Of a stretch of DNA of 48,629 bases, positions 32,602-40,915 are shown piece after piece. This DNA is from an uncultured Collinsella sp. GTDB taxonomy: Bacteria > Actinomycetota > Coriobacteriia > Coriobacteriales > Coriobacteriaceae. How positions within the stretch are numbered: the stretch's first letter is position 1; every line of letters starts with the position of its first letter. Under the pieces are notes generated by a model. The model did not search any database, was not told the origin of the DNA, and saw only the letters and a program-made list of their open reading frames with translations. The stretch covers positions 1-48,629 of the forward strand of contig UQHT01000021.1 in NCBI GenBank assembly GCA_900540875.1, read 5' to 3'. The position numbers were made by a program, and so were the translations under genes.

Positions 32602-33969
32602 TTAGCGGGGGACGTAGCGGCCGGGTTGGGCTCCGGTGGGCTCGCCGTCGCGCGCAGCCAGCACGCCGTTCACAAACACGGCCTTGGCGCGACCATGTGC
32701 CTCAAAGCCCTCGAGCGGCGTGTAGTCCACAGCCTGATGCTGCGTCGCCGCGCTAATGGTCCAGCGCGCCTGGGGATCCCATACGCACACGTCGGCATCG
32801 GAGCCCTCGGCCAGACAGCCCTTGCGCGGATACATGCCAAAGACGCGCGCCGGGTTCTCGCTCATCAAGCGGCACAGATCCTCGGGGCCCAGCTGTCCCT
32901 CAAAGCTCGTAGCGATCGCGACGGGGCGATGCTCCACACCGGGCCCGCCGTTGGGAATCGCGCGAAAGTCATCGCGCCCGCGGTCCTTTTGCCCATGCAG
33001 ATTAAAGCTGCAGTGGTCGGTGGCGATGGTATCGATCTCGCCGGCCACAAGCGCCTCGCGCAGGGCCGCACGGTCGCCGGCATGGCGCAGCGGCGGGCTC
33101 ATCACATACTTGGCGCCCGCAAAGCCGTCCTCGCCCTGCTCCAAGTAGCGCGTATCGTCGAGCATCAGATACTGAGGGCAGGTCTCGACATAGATATTCT
33201 TCTGCCCGCGCGCCTTAGCGGCACGGATGGCCTCGAGCCCCAGCTTGGTCGAAAGGTGCACCACGTTGACCGGAGCATCCCCGGCCAAGTGCGCCAGATA
33301 CAGCAGACGGCTCACTGCCTCGGCCTCGCACACATCCGGACGGCTGAGCGCATGGCCCTCGGGCCCGTGGATACCCTGCTCAAACACGCGCTTCTGCAGC
33401 TCATTCACCAGCGTACCGTTCTCGCAATGCACGCACAGTATCCCGCCAATACGCTTGAGCTCCTCCAGCACCTCGAGCGTCTCGGCATCGTCCAGGCGCA
33501 GATGATCGTAGGCAAAGTAGGTCTTGAACGACGATACGCCCGCCTCGCGCATGGCCGAGAGGTCGGCGCGGTTGCGCTCGTTCCACTCGGCGAGTGCCAT
33601 ATGAAAGGCGTAGTTGGCCGTGCAGGTTCCGTCGGCGCGGCGATGCCACTCGGCCAAGGCATCGGGCATGGTCACGCCGCGATCGGCCGTCGCGTAGTCC
33701 ACGATGGTCGTCGTACCGCCGCAGGCAGCCGCACGCGTACCGGTCTCAAAGCTATCGGCTGTCCAATCCATGCCGGTCCAGCACTGCATGTGCGTGTGCC
33801 CATCGATAAAGCCCGGGAACACCCAGCAGCCCGCAGCATCCTCGACGGTATCGCCCTCGGCCGGCTCAATCGCCGCGGCAATCCGCACGATCTTATCGCC
33901 ATCCATGGCAAGATCGGCGCGGCGAAGCCCCTGGGGCGTCACGAGTGCGCCGTTTTTGATGATGATCAT
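32602..33969 (-). CDS. hydA: D-hydantoinase/dihydropyrimidinase family amidohydrolase
   Basis: Opens cyclic ureides (hydantoins, dihydropyrimidines; in this gene context probably a purine-derived ring). The 455-residue cytoplasmic enzyme has the binuclear-metal HxH in GHTHM near 57, the carbamylatable Lys in SFKTYFAYD near 147, His in CVHCEN near 180, His in VVHLST near 236 and Asp in ATDHCSF near 310. Its position between mocA and ygeW-type genes matches the E. coli yge-hyuA and gut uric-acid clusters. Start has AAGGAG five bases upstream of the ATG at 33969. It is nine bases from mocA. Confidence 0.92.
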   Translation of the reverse strand: MIIIKNGALVTPQGLRRADLAMDGDKIVRIAAAIEPAEGDTVEDAAGCWVFPGFIDGHTHMQCWTGMDWTADSFETGTRAAACGGTTTIVDYATADRGVTMPDALAEWHRRADGTCTANYAFHMALAEWNERNRADLSAMREAGVSSFKTYFAYDHLRLDDAETLEVLEELKRIGGILCVHCENGTLVNELQKRVFEQGIHGPEGHALSRPDVCEAEAVSRLLYLAHLAGDAPVNVVHLSTKLGLEAIRAAKARGQKNIYVETCPQYLMLDDTRYLEQGEDGFAGAKYVMSPPLRHAGDRAALREALVAGEIDTIATDHCSFNLHGQKDRGRDDFRAIPNGGPGVEHRPVAIATSFEGQLGPEDLCRLMSENPARVFGMYPRKGCLAEGSDADVCVWDPQARWTISAATQHQAVDYTPLEGFEAHGRAKAVFVNGVLAARDGEPTGAQPGRYVPR

Positions 33970-33978
33970 AATTGCTCC

Positions 33979-34593
33979 TTATTGATTGATGCAGTTGGCC
34001 ACGCGATCAAAATACGAGCAGGCGGCGATATGCTCCGTTATGCGTCGCTGTCCCTTGACGGTATCGACGTCCCACAGCTCGTAGGCACGCGCCTCGACCA
34101 GCACCACGTCGGTACGGTCCTTGAGGATCGAACCGCCGCCGTCCTTACCCTCAAGACACATAAGTGCATCGAACAGTTCCGCCGGAAAGAGCACCGGGCT
34201 CGAAGGCTCACCGTTGCACGCAAGACGCACCGGATGCTTGCGGCCACGCTCGTCAAATGCACGAACCATAGCCTCAAAAGAATCCGAACTCACGAGCGGC
34301 TGGTCGCCCGGCAAAAAGAGGCAACCTTTCCAGTTGCGTTCGACTCCCCACGAAAGGCCCGCACGGACGCTTTCGCTGCGCAGCTCGCCATCGTGCAGCA
34401 CGCACGGGCAATGCTTGTCATCACAAATCTGAGCGACCTCGGGCCAACGCGTCGAAACCACAACGTCAAAGCCCCGGGGAACCGAATCAATGGTCCGGGC
34501 AATCAGCGGCTCGCCATAGATATCGGCGAGCATCTTGTTAGAGCCAAATCGCTTGCCCTCGCCCGAAGCCATAATGACACAACCAAGTTTCAT
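33979..34593 (-). CDS. mocA: Molybdenum cofactor nucleotidyltransferase (MocA/YgfJ-like)
   Basis: 204-residue NTP transferase that caps molybdopterin with CMP (or GMP) to give the dinucleotide cofactor used by xanthine dehydrogenase-type enzymes. The N-terminal nucleotide-binding motif is MASGEGKRFGSNKM (about 8-21) and a GDQPLV metal-binding Asp lies near 100. Start at 34593 with GGGGAGG seven bases upstream; a longer reading lacks a site. It is cotranscribed with hydA. CTP versus GTP specificity is not decidable here; MocA-type is inferred from the hydroxylase context. Confidence 0.88.
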   Translation of the reverse strand: MKLGCVIMASGEGKRFGSNKMLADIYGEPLIARTIDSVPRGFDVVVSTRWPEVAQICDDKHCPCVLHDGELRSESVRAGLSWGVERNWKGCLFLPGDQPLVSSDSFEAMVRAFDERGRKHPVRLACNGEPSSPVLFPAELFDALMCLEGKDGGGSILKDRTDVVLVEARAYELWDVDTVKGQRRITEHIAACSYFDRVANCINQ

Positions 34594-34681
34594 GGCGATA
34601 CCTCCCCTGAAACCATCGTACCCATAACTCGCGTCGCGGGGCATCTACATCGAAAGCGCTTATCCCGCACGCCCACGATGC

Positions 34682-34720
34682 AAAAAGGGGCACCCCGCCG
34701 GTTGGCAGAGCGCCCCCTTT
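34682..34720 (-). terminator. Terminator after ygeW
   Basis: On the minus strand AAAGGGG pairs with CCCCTTT over a GC-rich loop, and the tract TTTTTGC follows. It lies 24 bases past the ygeW stop and separates ygeXYW from mocA-hydA. Confidence 0.75.
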
Positions 34721-34743
34721 ACATGGCTTACCTCAACCCAGCT

Positions 34744-35946
34744 TTAGGCCTGGAACCAACGGGCGGTGTTGCGCTCGTCGAGGGCCTTGAGGGTAGCGGC
34801 GGGATCGGCAACCTTCTGCAGGAACATCATGGCTGCGATGGCGTACGGCTTGTAGCTGGCCTCCTTGTACATGCCCACGCGGTGCATGTCGAAGACGTCG
34901 GCGTTGACCTCGCCGTGCTCGCAGGAGACACCGGAGATGTCGGCGGGCAGCGGATGCATAAAGATGGTGTCCTGGCCGTTGGCGGTCTTCTCCATGAGCT
35001 CGGTCGTAGAGCACCAATCCTGATGCGTGGCGTTCTGAGCGAGCAGCTCCTTCTCGAGTGCAGCGATGCCGGCGTCGTCGCCCTCGGCGTACAGGTTGGT
35101 GCGCTTCTCCATGGCGGCAAACGGAGCCCAGCTCTTGGGGATCACGATGTCGGCGCCCTCGAAGGCCTCGGCCATGGTGTTGACCTGCTTAAAGGTGGTG
35201 CCGGACTCGGCGGCATAGCCCTTGGCGCGCTCGACGACCTCGGGCATGAGGTCGTAGCCCTCGGGGTGGGCCAAGGTGACGTCCATGCCAAAACGGGGCA
35301 GCAGGCTGATCAGCGACTGCGGGCAGGACAGCGGCTTGCCGTAAGAGGGCGAATAGGCCCAGGTGACGGCAACCTTCTTGCCCTTGAGGTTCTCGAGGCC
35401 GCCAAACTCGTTGATGAGGTAGAGCATGTCGGCAGAGGACTGCGTGGGGTGATCGGAGTCGGACTGCAGGGAGATGAGCGTGGGACGGTGATCCAGAACG
35501 CCGTCCTCGTAGGCCTGCTGGACAGACTCGGAGACCTCGGCCATGTAGGCGTCGCCCTTGCCGATGTACATGTCGTCGCGGATGCCGATGACGTCGGCCA
35601 TGAAGGAGATCATGGTAGCGGTCTCGCGGACGGTCTCGCCGTGAGCGATCTGGGACTTCTTCTCGTCCAGGTCCTGCAGCTCGAGGCCGAGCAGGTTGGC
35701 GGCCTTAGAGAAGGAGAAGCGCGTACGGGTGGAGTTGTCGCGGAACAGGGAGACGGCCAGGCCCGAGTCGAAGATCTTGGACGAAACGTTGTTCTCACGC
35801 AGCTCGCGCAGGGCATCGGCGACGATGTAGAGCGCCTTGAGCTCATCGGTGGTCTTATCCCAGGTGTGCAGGAAGTCGCTGCCGTACATGCCCTTAAAAT
35901 CGAGGCCGTTCAGCTGCTCGACGAGCTCGGTAAACTTGGCGTCCAT
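34744..35946 (-). CDS. ygeW: YgeW, knotted carbamoyltransferase
   Basis: 400-residue member of the trefoil-knotted carbamoyltransferase family (relative of ornithine and aspartate transcarbamoylases). The carbamoyl-phosphate loop is STRTR at 72-76 within DNSTRTRFSFSKA, followed by HGETVRE near 107 and HPLPAD near 345. The physiological substrate is unresolved; in purine clusters it may phosphorolyse a carbamoylated intermediate to give carbamoyl phosphate, and thus ATP. The true start at 35946 has AAAGG eight bases upstream. Longer reading frames run through a palindromic leader and are rejected. It is followed by a terminator. Confidence 0.93.
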   Translation of the reverse strand: MDAKFTELVEQLNGLDFKGMYGSDFLHTWDKTTDELKALYIVADALRELRENNVSSKIFDSGLAVSLFRDNSTRTRFSFSKAANLLGLELQDLDEKKSQIAHGETVRETATMISFMADVIGIRDDMYIGKGDAYMAEVSESVQQAYEDGVLDHRPTLISLQSDSDHPTQSSADMLYLINEFGGLENLKGKKVAVTWAYSPSYGKPLSCPQSLISLLPRFGMDVTLAHPEGYDLMPEVVERAKGYAAESGTTFKQVNTMAEAFEGADIVIPKSWAPFAAMEKRTNLYAEGDDAGIAALEKELLAQNATHQDWCSTTELMEKTANGQDTIFMHPLPADISGVSCEHGEVNADVFDMHRVGMYKEASYKPYAIAAMMFLQKVADPAATLKALDERNTARWFQA

Positions 35947-36100
35947 GTAAATATCCTTTCCATAGATGAAACGATCGCAATGAGTAGATGTGCTCCGGCA
36001 TGCGCGTGTGGCTAGAACATGCAGAGCGCTATGACGAGGACCCGCTACCGTTGAGGAAGCATGGGAGATAACGACCGCGGGCCCCAAGTCAACAGGGGGT

Positions 36101-36163
36101 GCCGGGGACACAGGCTGTCCCCGGCTCAACAAGATCAAGGAATGGGACTAGTCGATCTTGTTG
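36101..36163. other. Two hairpins between ygeY and ygeW
   Basis: GCCGGGGACA (36101-36110) pairs perfectly with TGTCCCCGGC (36116-36125). CAACAAGATC (36127-36136) pairs with GATCTTGTTG (36154-36163), whose arm lies inside the last codons and stop of ygeY. Neither has a T tract. The first belongs to the GGGGAC/GTCCCC repeat family seen at 7980 and 11036. They may attenuate transcription from ygeXY into ygeW. Confidence 0.7.
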
Positions 36164-37533
36164 TTGGTCAGACCAGCGCGGAACACGGTAGCGTCGCCAT
36201 CGGCCTGGCTCGGATCGTAGAGGTTCAAAGCAGCAACATACATGGCGGCAGCGGTGACCAGGTCGTCCTTGTAGGTGACCTCGTTGGGAGCGTGAGCCTG
36301 AGACTCGGCACCCGGGCCAAAGCCGACGCAGGGGATGCCATAGCGACCCTGGATGGAAACGCAGTTCGTGGAGAAGGTCCACTTGTCGCACAGCGGACGA
36401 CCGGTGCGCTTGTCCATGCTGGGCTCGCAGCCGATGCGCTCGTCACCGAACATGGCCTTGTGGGCGTCGACGAGGGCCTTGACGTGCGGAGCGGTCTCCT
36501 TGTTGATCCACGTGGGGAAGTAAGCCTCGGTCTCGTAGACCTCGCCGGTCCAGGACGGACGGTCGTACATGTACATGGAGACCTTCACGTCGTCGCCGTA
36601 CTTCTTGGCGGCCGGCAGGTTGCGGATCTCGTCCAGGCAGGACTCCCAGGTCTCGCCGGCGGTCATGCGACGGTCGATGGAGATGGCGCAGGAGTCAGCG
36701 ACAGCGCAGCGGCTGGGGCTGGTGTAGAAGATCTGGCTGACGGTGCAGGTGCCGCGGCCCAGGAAGCGGGCGTCCTCGAAGTGCTCGGGGTTGTACTTGG
36801 GGTCGAGCATCTTGACGAGACCCTTGATGTCGGTCGACTCGTCGCAGCCGTTGTTGTTGAGGGCGCGGACGTCGGCGATGATGTCGGCCATCTTGTAGAT
36901 GGCGTTGTCGCCGCGGTCGGGAGCGGAGCCGTGGCAGGAGGTGCCGTGAACGTCGACGCGGATCTCCATACGGCCGCGGTGACCGCGATAGATGCCGCCG
37001 TCGGTGGGCTCGGTGGAAATGACGAACTCGGGCTTAATGCCGTCCTTGTTGTAGATGTACTGCCAGCACATGCCGTCGCAGTCCTCTTCCTGGACGGTGC
37101 CGACGACCATGATCTTGTAGCCCTCGGGGATGAGGCCCATGTCCTTCATCATCTTGGCAGCATAGGTAGCGGAAGCCATACCGCCCTCCTGGTCAGAGCC
37201 GCCGCGGCCGTAGATAATCTCGTCGGTCTCGTAGCCCTCATAGGGATCGGCATCCCAGTTCTCGATGTTGCCGATGCCGACGGTGTCGATGTGAGAGTCG
37301 ATGGCGATGATCTTGTCGCCCTCGCCCATAAAGCCCATGACGTTGCCCAGGCCGTCGACCTTGACCTCGTCATAGCCAAGGCTCTCCATCTCGGCCTTGA
37401 TGCAAGCGACAACCTCGCCCTCCTCGCAGGACTCAGAGGGGTGCGAGATCATGGCGCGCAGGAAGCGGGTCATGTCAGCGCGGTGAGACTCAGCAGCGTT
37501 TTTAATTGCCTCGAAATCGAGTTCTTTAGCCAT
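36148..37533 (-). CDS. ygeY: YgeY, M20-family selenium metabolism-linked hydrolase
   Basis: 461-residue zinc metallohydrolase of the peptidase M20 family. Metal ligands sit in SHIDTV (H81, D83), GGSDQEGG (D114), the catalytic Glu and ligand in VQEEDCDG near 148, STEPTDG near 174, and a C-terminal His in the AESQAHAPNE region. Members of this clade occur only with selenium-dependent hydroxylase clusters; the true substrate is probably an acylated or carbamoylated amino acid intermediate rather than a peptide. Start has AAAGG nine bases upstream. It lies 72 bases after ygeX, with a small GGCGGAG/CTCCGCC hairpin between. Confidence 0.92.
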   Translation of the reverse strand: MAKELDFEAIKNAAESHRADMTRFLRAMISHPSESCEEGEVVACIKAEMESLGYDEVKVDGLGNVMGFMGEGDKIIAIDSHIDTVGIGNIENWDADPYEGYETDEIIYGRGGSDQEGGMASATYAAKMMKDMGLIPEGYKIMVVGTVQEEDCDGMCWQYIYNKDGIKPEFVISTEPTDGGIYRGHRGRMEIRVDVHGTSCHGSAPDRGDNAIYKMADIIADVRALNNNGCDESTDIKGLVKMLDPKYNPEHFEDARFLGRGTCTVSQIFYTSPSRCAVADSCAISIDRRMTAGETWESCLDEIRNLPAAKKYGDDVKVSMYMYDRPSWTGEVYETEAYFPTWINKETAPHVKALVDAHKAMFGDERIGCEPSMDKRTGRPLCDKWTFSTNCVSIQGRYGIPCVGFGPGAESQAHAPNEVTYKDDLVTAAAMYVAALNLYDPSQADGDATVFRAGLTNNKID

Positions 37534-37605
37534 TGTTCATAACCTTTCAAACGAAGGAATCTACCTGTGGGGTGGCGGAGCGATACCTATTTACTCCGCC
37601 CAGTA

Positions 37606-38820
37606 TTAGCAAGTGGGGTATTCGCCTTCCCAGACGATGCGGCGATACTGGTCGGGATCCGTGTCGCCCTCGGTGGAGAAGCAGAGCACGGAGCTCGTCT
37701 TGTCCAGGCCGATGAGCTCCTTGAGCTCGGCGTACTCGGGGTCGAGCATGAGGGTCTCGACCAGACCGGTGGTCACAGCGCCGGACTCGCCAGAGATGAC
37801 GCGCGGGTCGCCCTTCTCGGGAGCGCCCAGGGTGCGCATGCCGCGAGCGGTGACCCAGTCGGGGCAGGACACGAAGGCGGTGGTGTGGTTGCGCAGGATA
37901 TCCCAACCCAGGATGTTGGGCTCGCCGCAGCACAGGCCGGCCATGATGGAGGGCATGTCGCCGTCCACGATGCGCGGGTCGCCGTCGCCGGCGGCAGCGC
38001 CCTTGTACAGGCAGGCGGCAGGCGCGCACTCGACCACGACGAAGGTGGGCGGGTTATCGGGATACAGGTTGGTGAAGTAGCCCACCACGGCGCCGGCGAG
38101 CGAACCCACGCCAGCCTGGACAAACACGTGCGTCGGGCGGTTGATGGCCATCTCGCGCAGCTGCTCGGCAGCCTCGGAAGCCATGGTGCCGTAGCCCTCC
38201 ATGATCCAGGACGGGATCTTCTCGTAGCCCTCCCAGGCGGTGTCCTGAACGATGACGCCGCGCTCGCAGGCATCGGCCTCGGCGGCGGCCATGCGCACGC
38301 ACTCGTCGTAGTTGACCTCTTCGATGGTCACCGTGGCGCCCTCGGCGGCGATGTTATCGAAGCGTGGCTTGGTGGAACCCTTGGGCATGTGCACGACGGC
38401 CTTCTGGCCCAGCTTGTTGGCAGCCCATGCCACGCCGCGGCCATGGTTGCCGTCGGTGGCGGTAAAGAAGGTAGCCTGGCCAAAGTCCTTGGCAAGCTGA
38501 TCGGAGGTCAGGTAATCGAAGGTGCACTCGGCAACGTCCTTGCCGGTCTCGTCGGCAATGTAGTTGGCCATGGCAAACGAACCGCCCAGGACCTTAAAGG
38601 CGTTGAGGCCAAAGCGATAGCTCTCGTCCTTAACGCACAGGTTGGACAGGCCCAGGCGCGCGGCCTGGCCATCCAGGCGGGCAAGCGGAGTGACGGTGTA
38701 CTGGGGGAACGACTGGTGGAAGGCGCGGGCCTTCTTCACGTGGTCGAGGCTCATGATTCCCAAGTGCTTGTCATCGCTCTTGGGCATCGTGTTGCCCGCC
38801 CACTGGATCTTATCGGCCAT
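37606..38820 (-). CDS. ygeX: 2,3-diaminopropionate ammonia-lyase
   Basis: PLP enzyme converting 2,3-diaminopropionate to pyruvate and two ammonia. 404 residues, fold type II. The PLP lysine is K76 in SYRFGLNAFKVLGG, the substrate/cofactor loop is TDGNHGRG near 120, and a glycine-rich phosphate loop, QAGVGSLAGAVVG, lies near 240. It is the first gene of the ygeX-ygeY-ygeW block and would supply pyruvate and ammonia at the end of purine breakdown. Start at 38820 with AAGGAG eight bases upstream. Its promoter region carries two 15-bp dyads and faces the divergent regulator. Confidence 0.94.
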   Translation of the reverse strand: MADKIQWAGNTMPKSDDKHLGIMSLDHVKKARAFHQSFPQYTVTPLARLDGQAARLGLSNLCVKDESYRFGLNAFKVLGGSFAMANYIADETGKDVAECTFDYLTSDQLAKDFGQATFFTATDGNHGRGVAWAANKLGQKAVVHMPKGSTKPRFDNIAAEGATVTIEEVNYDECVRMAAAEADACERGVIVQDTAWEGYEKIPSWIMEGYGTMASEAAEQLREMAINRPTHVFVQAGVGSLAGAVVGYFTNLYPDNPPTFVVVECAPAACLYKGAAAGDGDPRIVDGDMPSIMAGLCCGEPNILGWDILRNHTTAFVSCPDWVTARGMRTLGAPEKGDPRVISGESGAVTTGLVETLMLDPEYAELKELIGLDKTSSVLCFSTEGDTDPDQYRRIVWEGEYPTC

Positions 38821-38912
38821 ACGGTGAACTCCTTAAGTTCTCTCTTGCCGGCCCCCGCATACGCGTTTCAGCCCGATCCCATTCACACGGCTGAACTTTT
38901 ATGTGGATGCCA

Positions 38913-38927
38913 AACAAAAAGTTTGTT
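38913..38927. promoter_or_regulatory. Operator dyad 1 (AACAAA-N3-TTTGTT)
   Basis: Perfect 6-bp dyad AACAAA-AAG-TTTGTT in the 277-base region between ygeX and its divergent regulator, 93 bases before the ygeX start. Confidence 0.6.
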
Positions 38928-38963
38928 AGCATTGTTCTATCACACTTTTTGATTGGAAAACCT

Positions 38964-38978
38964 AACAAATTGTTTGTT
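38964..38978. promoter_or_regulatory. Operator dyad 2 (AACAAA-N3-TTTGTT)
   Basis: Second perfect dyad, AACAAA-TTG-TTTGTT, exactly 51 bp (about five helical turns) from the first, so both face the same side of DNA. Likely binding sites of the YheO-like regulator. Confidence 0.6.
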
Positions 38979-39097
38979 GCCGTAATCGGTACCTTTTCGC
39001 CGCCGAACGGTCACATAACACAGCGACGCTTTCGTTATTTGCGAACAAGTGGGGTTTATGGCACAGTGAGCCCAAACTAATTTTTAGGAAGGCACCC

Positions 39098-39751
39098 ATG
39101 ACCCCCGCACAGATTGAGTTCTACAAGCGCCTTGCACACGGCCTGGCGCTCCAATTTGGCCCCAACTGCGAAGTCGTCGTCCACGACCTGGAGACCGAGG
39201 ACGTGGACCGCTCCATCGTAGTGATCGAAAACGGCCACGTCAGCGGGCGCAAACTGGGTGACGGCCCCAGCCATATTGTGCTTGAATCCATGCACGAGGG
39301 CACCGCCGACGTGCACGACCGCGAGCCGTACCTCACCAAAACCGCCGATGGCAAGCTGCTCAAGTCCTCGACCATCTTTATCCGCAACGATGAGGGCAAG
39401 CCCGTCGGCATTTTGGGCATCAACTTTGACATTACGCTTATGAAGGCTTTTGAGCGTTCGCTCGACGCCTTTACCGGCACTGGCGGCACGGGCTACACCG
39501 AGCCCGAGCCCATTACCAAAAACATCGGCGACCTGCTCGAAGACCTGCTGCGCGAGTGCGAACAGTTTGTGGGCAAGCCCGCGGCGCTCATGACCAAAGA
39601 CGAGCGCATCCGCGCCATTGGCTACCTCGACCGTCGCGGCGCCTTCCTCATTTCCAAGTCAAGCGAACGCGCCTGCGAGTTCTTTGGCATCTCCAAATAC
39701 AGCTTCTACAGCTACCTCAACGAGGCAAAGGCTGCCGCCGGCGACAAATAG
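39098..39751 (+). CDS. YheO-like PAS/HTH transcriptional regulator
   Basis: 217-residue DNA-binding sensor. The N-terminal YheO-type PAS domain spans about 8-125 (FGPNCEVVVHDLE, then SSTIFIRNDEGKPVGILGIN). A linker follows, then a C-terminal helix-turn-helix (about 160-215: RIRAIGYLDRRGAFLISKSS and ACEFFGISKYSFYSYLNEAK). Divergent from ygeX, so it is the probable regulator of the purine block, acting at the two dyads between them. The ligand may be a purine intermediate; this is inference from context. Start has AGGAAGG five bases upstream. Confidence 0.88.
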   Translation: MTPAQIEFYKRLAHGLALQFGPNCEVVVHDLETEDVDRSIVVIENGHVSGRKLGDGPSHIVLESMHEGTADVHDREPYLTKTADGKLLKSSTIFIRNDEGKPVGILGINFDITLMKAFERSLDAFTGTGGTGYTEPEPITKNIGDLLEDLLRECEQFVGKPAALMTKDERIRAIGYLDRRGAFLISKSSERACEFFGISKYSFYSYLNEAKAAAGDK

Positions 39752-39873
39752 TCAGCGCGCCCGCATCCCTCCCCTTTTGGGCGCGAGTTCTGGAATGCGC
39801 GAATCCGAGAGTCGGCCGCAAGGCAAGTTCCATATAATCGATGAATGTGAGCATTTCGAAAGGATGGGACAAG

Positions 39874-40878
39874 ATGGGGTCGAGCAACGCATCACGCAAC
39901 GGCCGCGGAGGCACCGCTTCTGGCGCCAGGCATGCGAAACACGCGTTTGACGAGGGCGAAGAGGGCCTTTTTGCGCTGAGCCTCGACGACGTGATGAGCG
40001 ACCGCCCCTGGACCGCCGAGGAGCTCATGGGCGGCGGGGTTCGCCCAACAAGTGCAAAGCACGCACCTTCCGCCACGCCCGCGCCGGCATCCGTGCCCGC
40101 GGACGACTTTGCCACCCGTCCCATCGTGCAGGAGACGCGTAAAGCCGCCCCTGCACCCCGTCCTACTAGCGATCCGTCCGAAACGGCGGCGTTTCTCGCT
40201 GCAGCGGCACAGCGCCCCACGGCAGACAGCACGATTCGCTACGCTGCCCCGCAGCGGTCGGCATACACGGCTCCCGAGCCCGAGCTCGAGCCGCCTGTCA
40301 TGGATCTGGATGATCTTTCCAACCGCCAGTTTGCCTTTGATTCCTGGGCCGCGGCAGATCTGGACGAGACCTCGGGCGACATGCCAGCGCTCAACATTCC
40401 GGTAAACCCCCTGTTTGCGGCTGCCGAGGAACGCGACTCCGCATACGACAACACCGCTGCATACGTCAACCGCCCGAGGAAACAGCCTCGCGCCGACCGC
40501 ATCGAAACCGAGGATTACAGCCAAACGTCGCGTGGCTTTTCTCGCAACCCGTTTGCCGCCACGTCTGCTCCCGATTACAACCAAGCGAGCGTAAAGGCAG
40601 CCTCGGCATCGTCGTATACCCACGGCACCGACGATAGGCGCGCTGCCGATTACCACACCGGAGAAGAACCGCCGCGCTTTTCGGAGTTTTCGCAGGCGGC
40701 AAAGGTTGTCTTTATCGCCATCATCATCGCTCTGCTCGGCGTGATCGCGTTTGAGGGATTCCAGCTATTCCGCGGCCCCACCGCGTCCGAATCGGCAACG
40801 CAGCAAAAAGAGGACGACAACCAGCACCTGGACATCAACACCCTCAAGGGCGACCCCAACGACGGAGACGACGAGTAG
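39874..40878 (+). CDS. Uncharacterised single-TM protein with a disordered N-terminus
   Basis: I do not recognise a family. The 334-residue product has about 270 residues of low-complexity sequence rich in Ala, Pro, Ser and acidic residues, then one strong TM segment (VVFIAIIIALLGVIAFEGF, about residues 283-303) and a short acidic tail (TLKGDPNDGDDE). The absence of an N-terminal signal suggests a cytoplasmic disordered region anchored by a C-terminal TM with its tail outside. The first third opens with a conserved-looking FDEGEEGLFALSLDDVM stretch. Start at 39874; an upstream ATG at 39841 would add 11 residues. It converges with the DUF4143 ATPase, with a small GCCGG/CCGGC hairpin between. 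Confidence 0.7.
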   Translation: MGSSNASRNGRGGTASGARHAKHAFDEGEEGLFALSLDDVMSDRPWTAEELMGGGVRPTSAKHAPSATPAPASVPADDFATRPIVQETRKAAPAPRPTSDPSETAAFLAAAAQRPTADSTIRYAAPQRSAYTAPEPELEPPVMDLDDLSNRQFAFDSWAAADLDETSGDMPALNIPVNPLFAAAEERDSAYDNTAAYVNRPRKQPRADRIETEDYSQTSRGFSRNPFAATSAPDYNQASVKAASASSYTHGTDDRRAADYHTGEEPPRFSEFSQAAKVVFIAIIIALLGVIAFEGFQLFRGPTASESATQQKEDDNQHLDINTLKGDPNDGDDE

Positions 40879-40915
40879 CAAGGGTTAAGGGAGGGCCGGA
40901 AGAGCCGGCGGCACG

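Noticed and set aside
32626..36015. Plus-strand open frame of 1129 codons antisense to hydA, mocA and ygeW
   Set aside because: It has no ribosome site, no recognisable domain, and lies opposite three well-supported enzymes. Long antisense frames are a by-product of high-GC codon bias.
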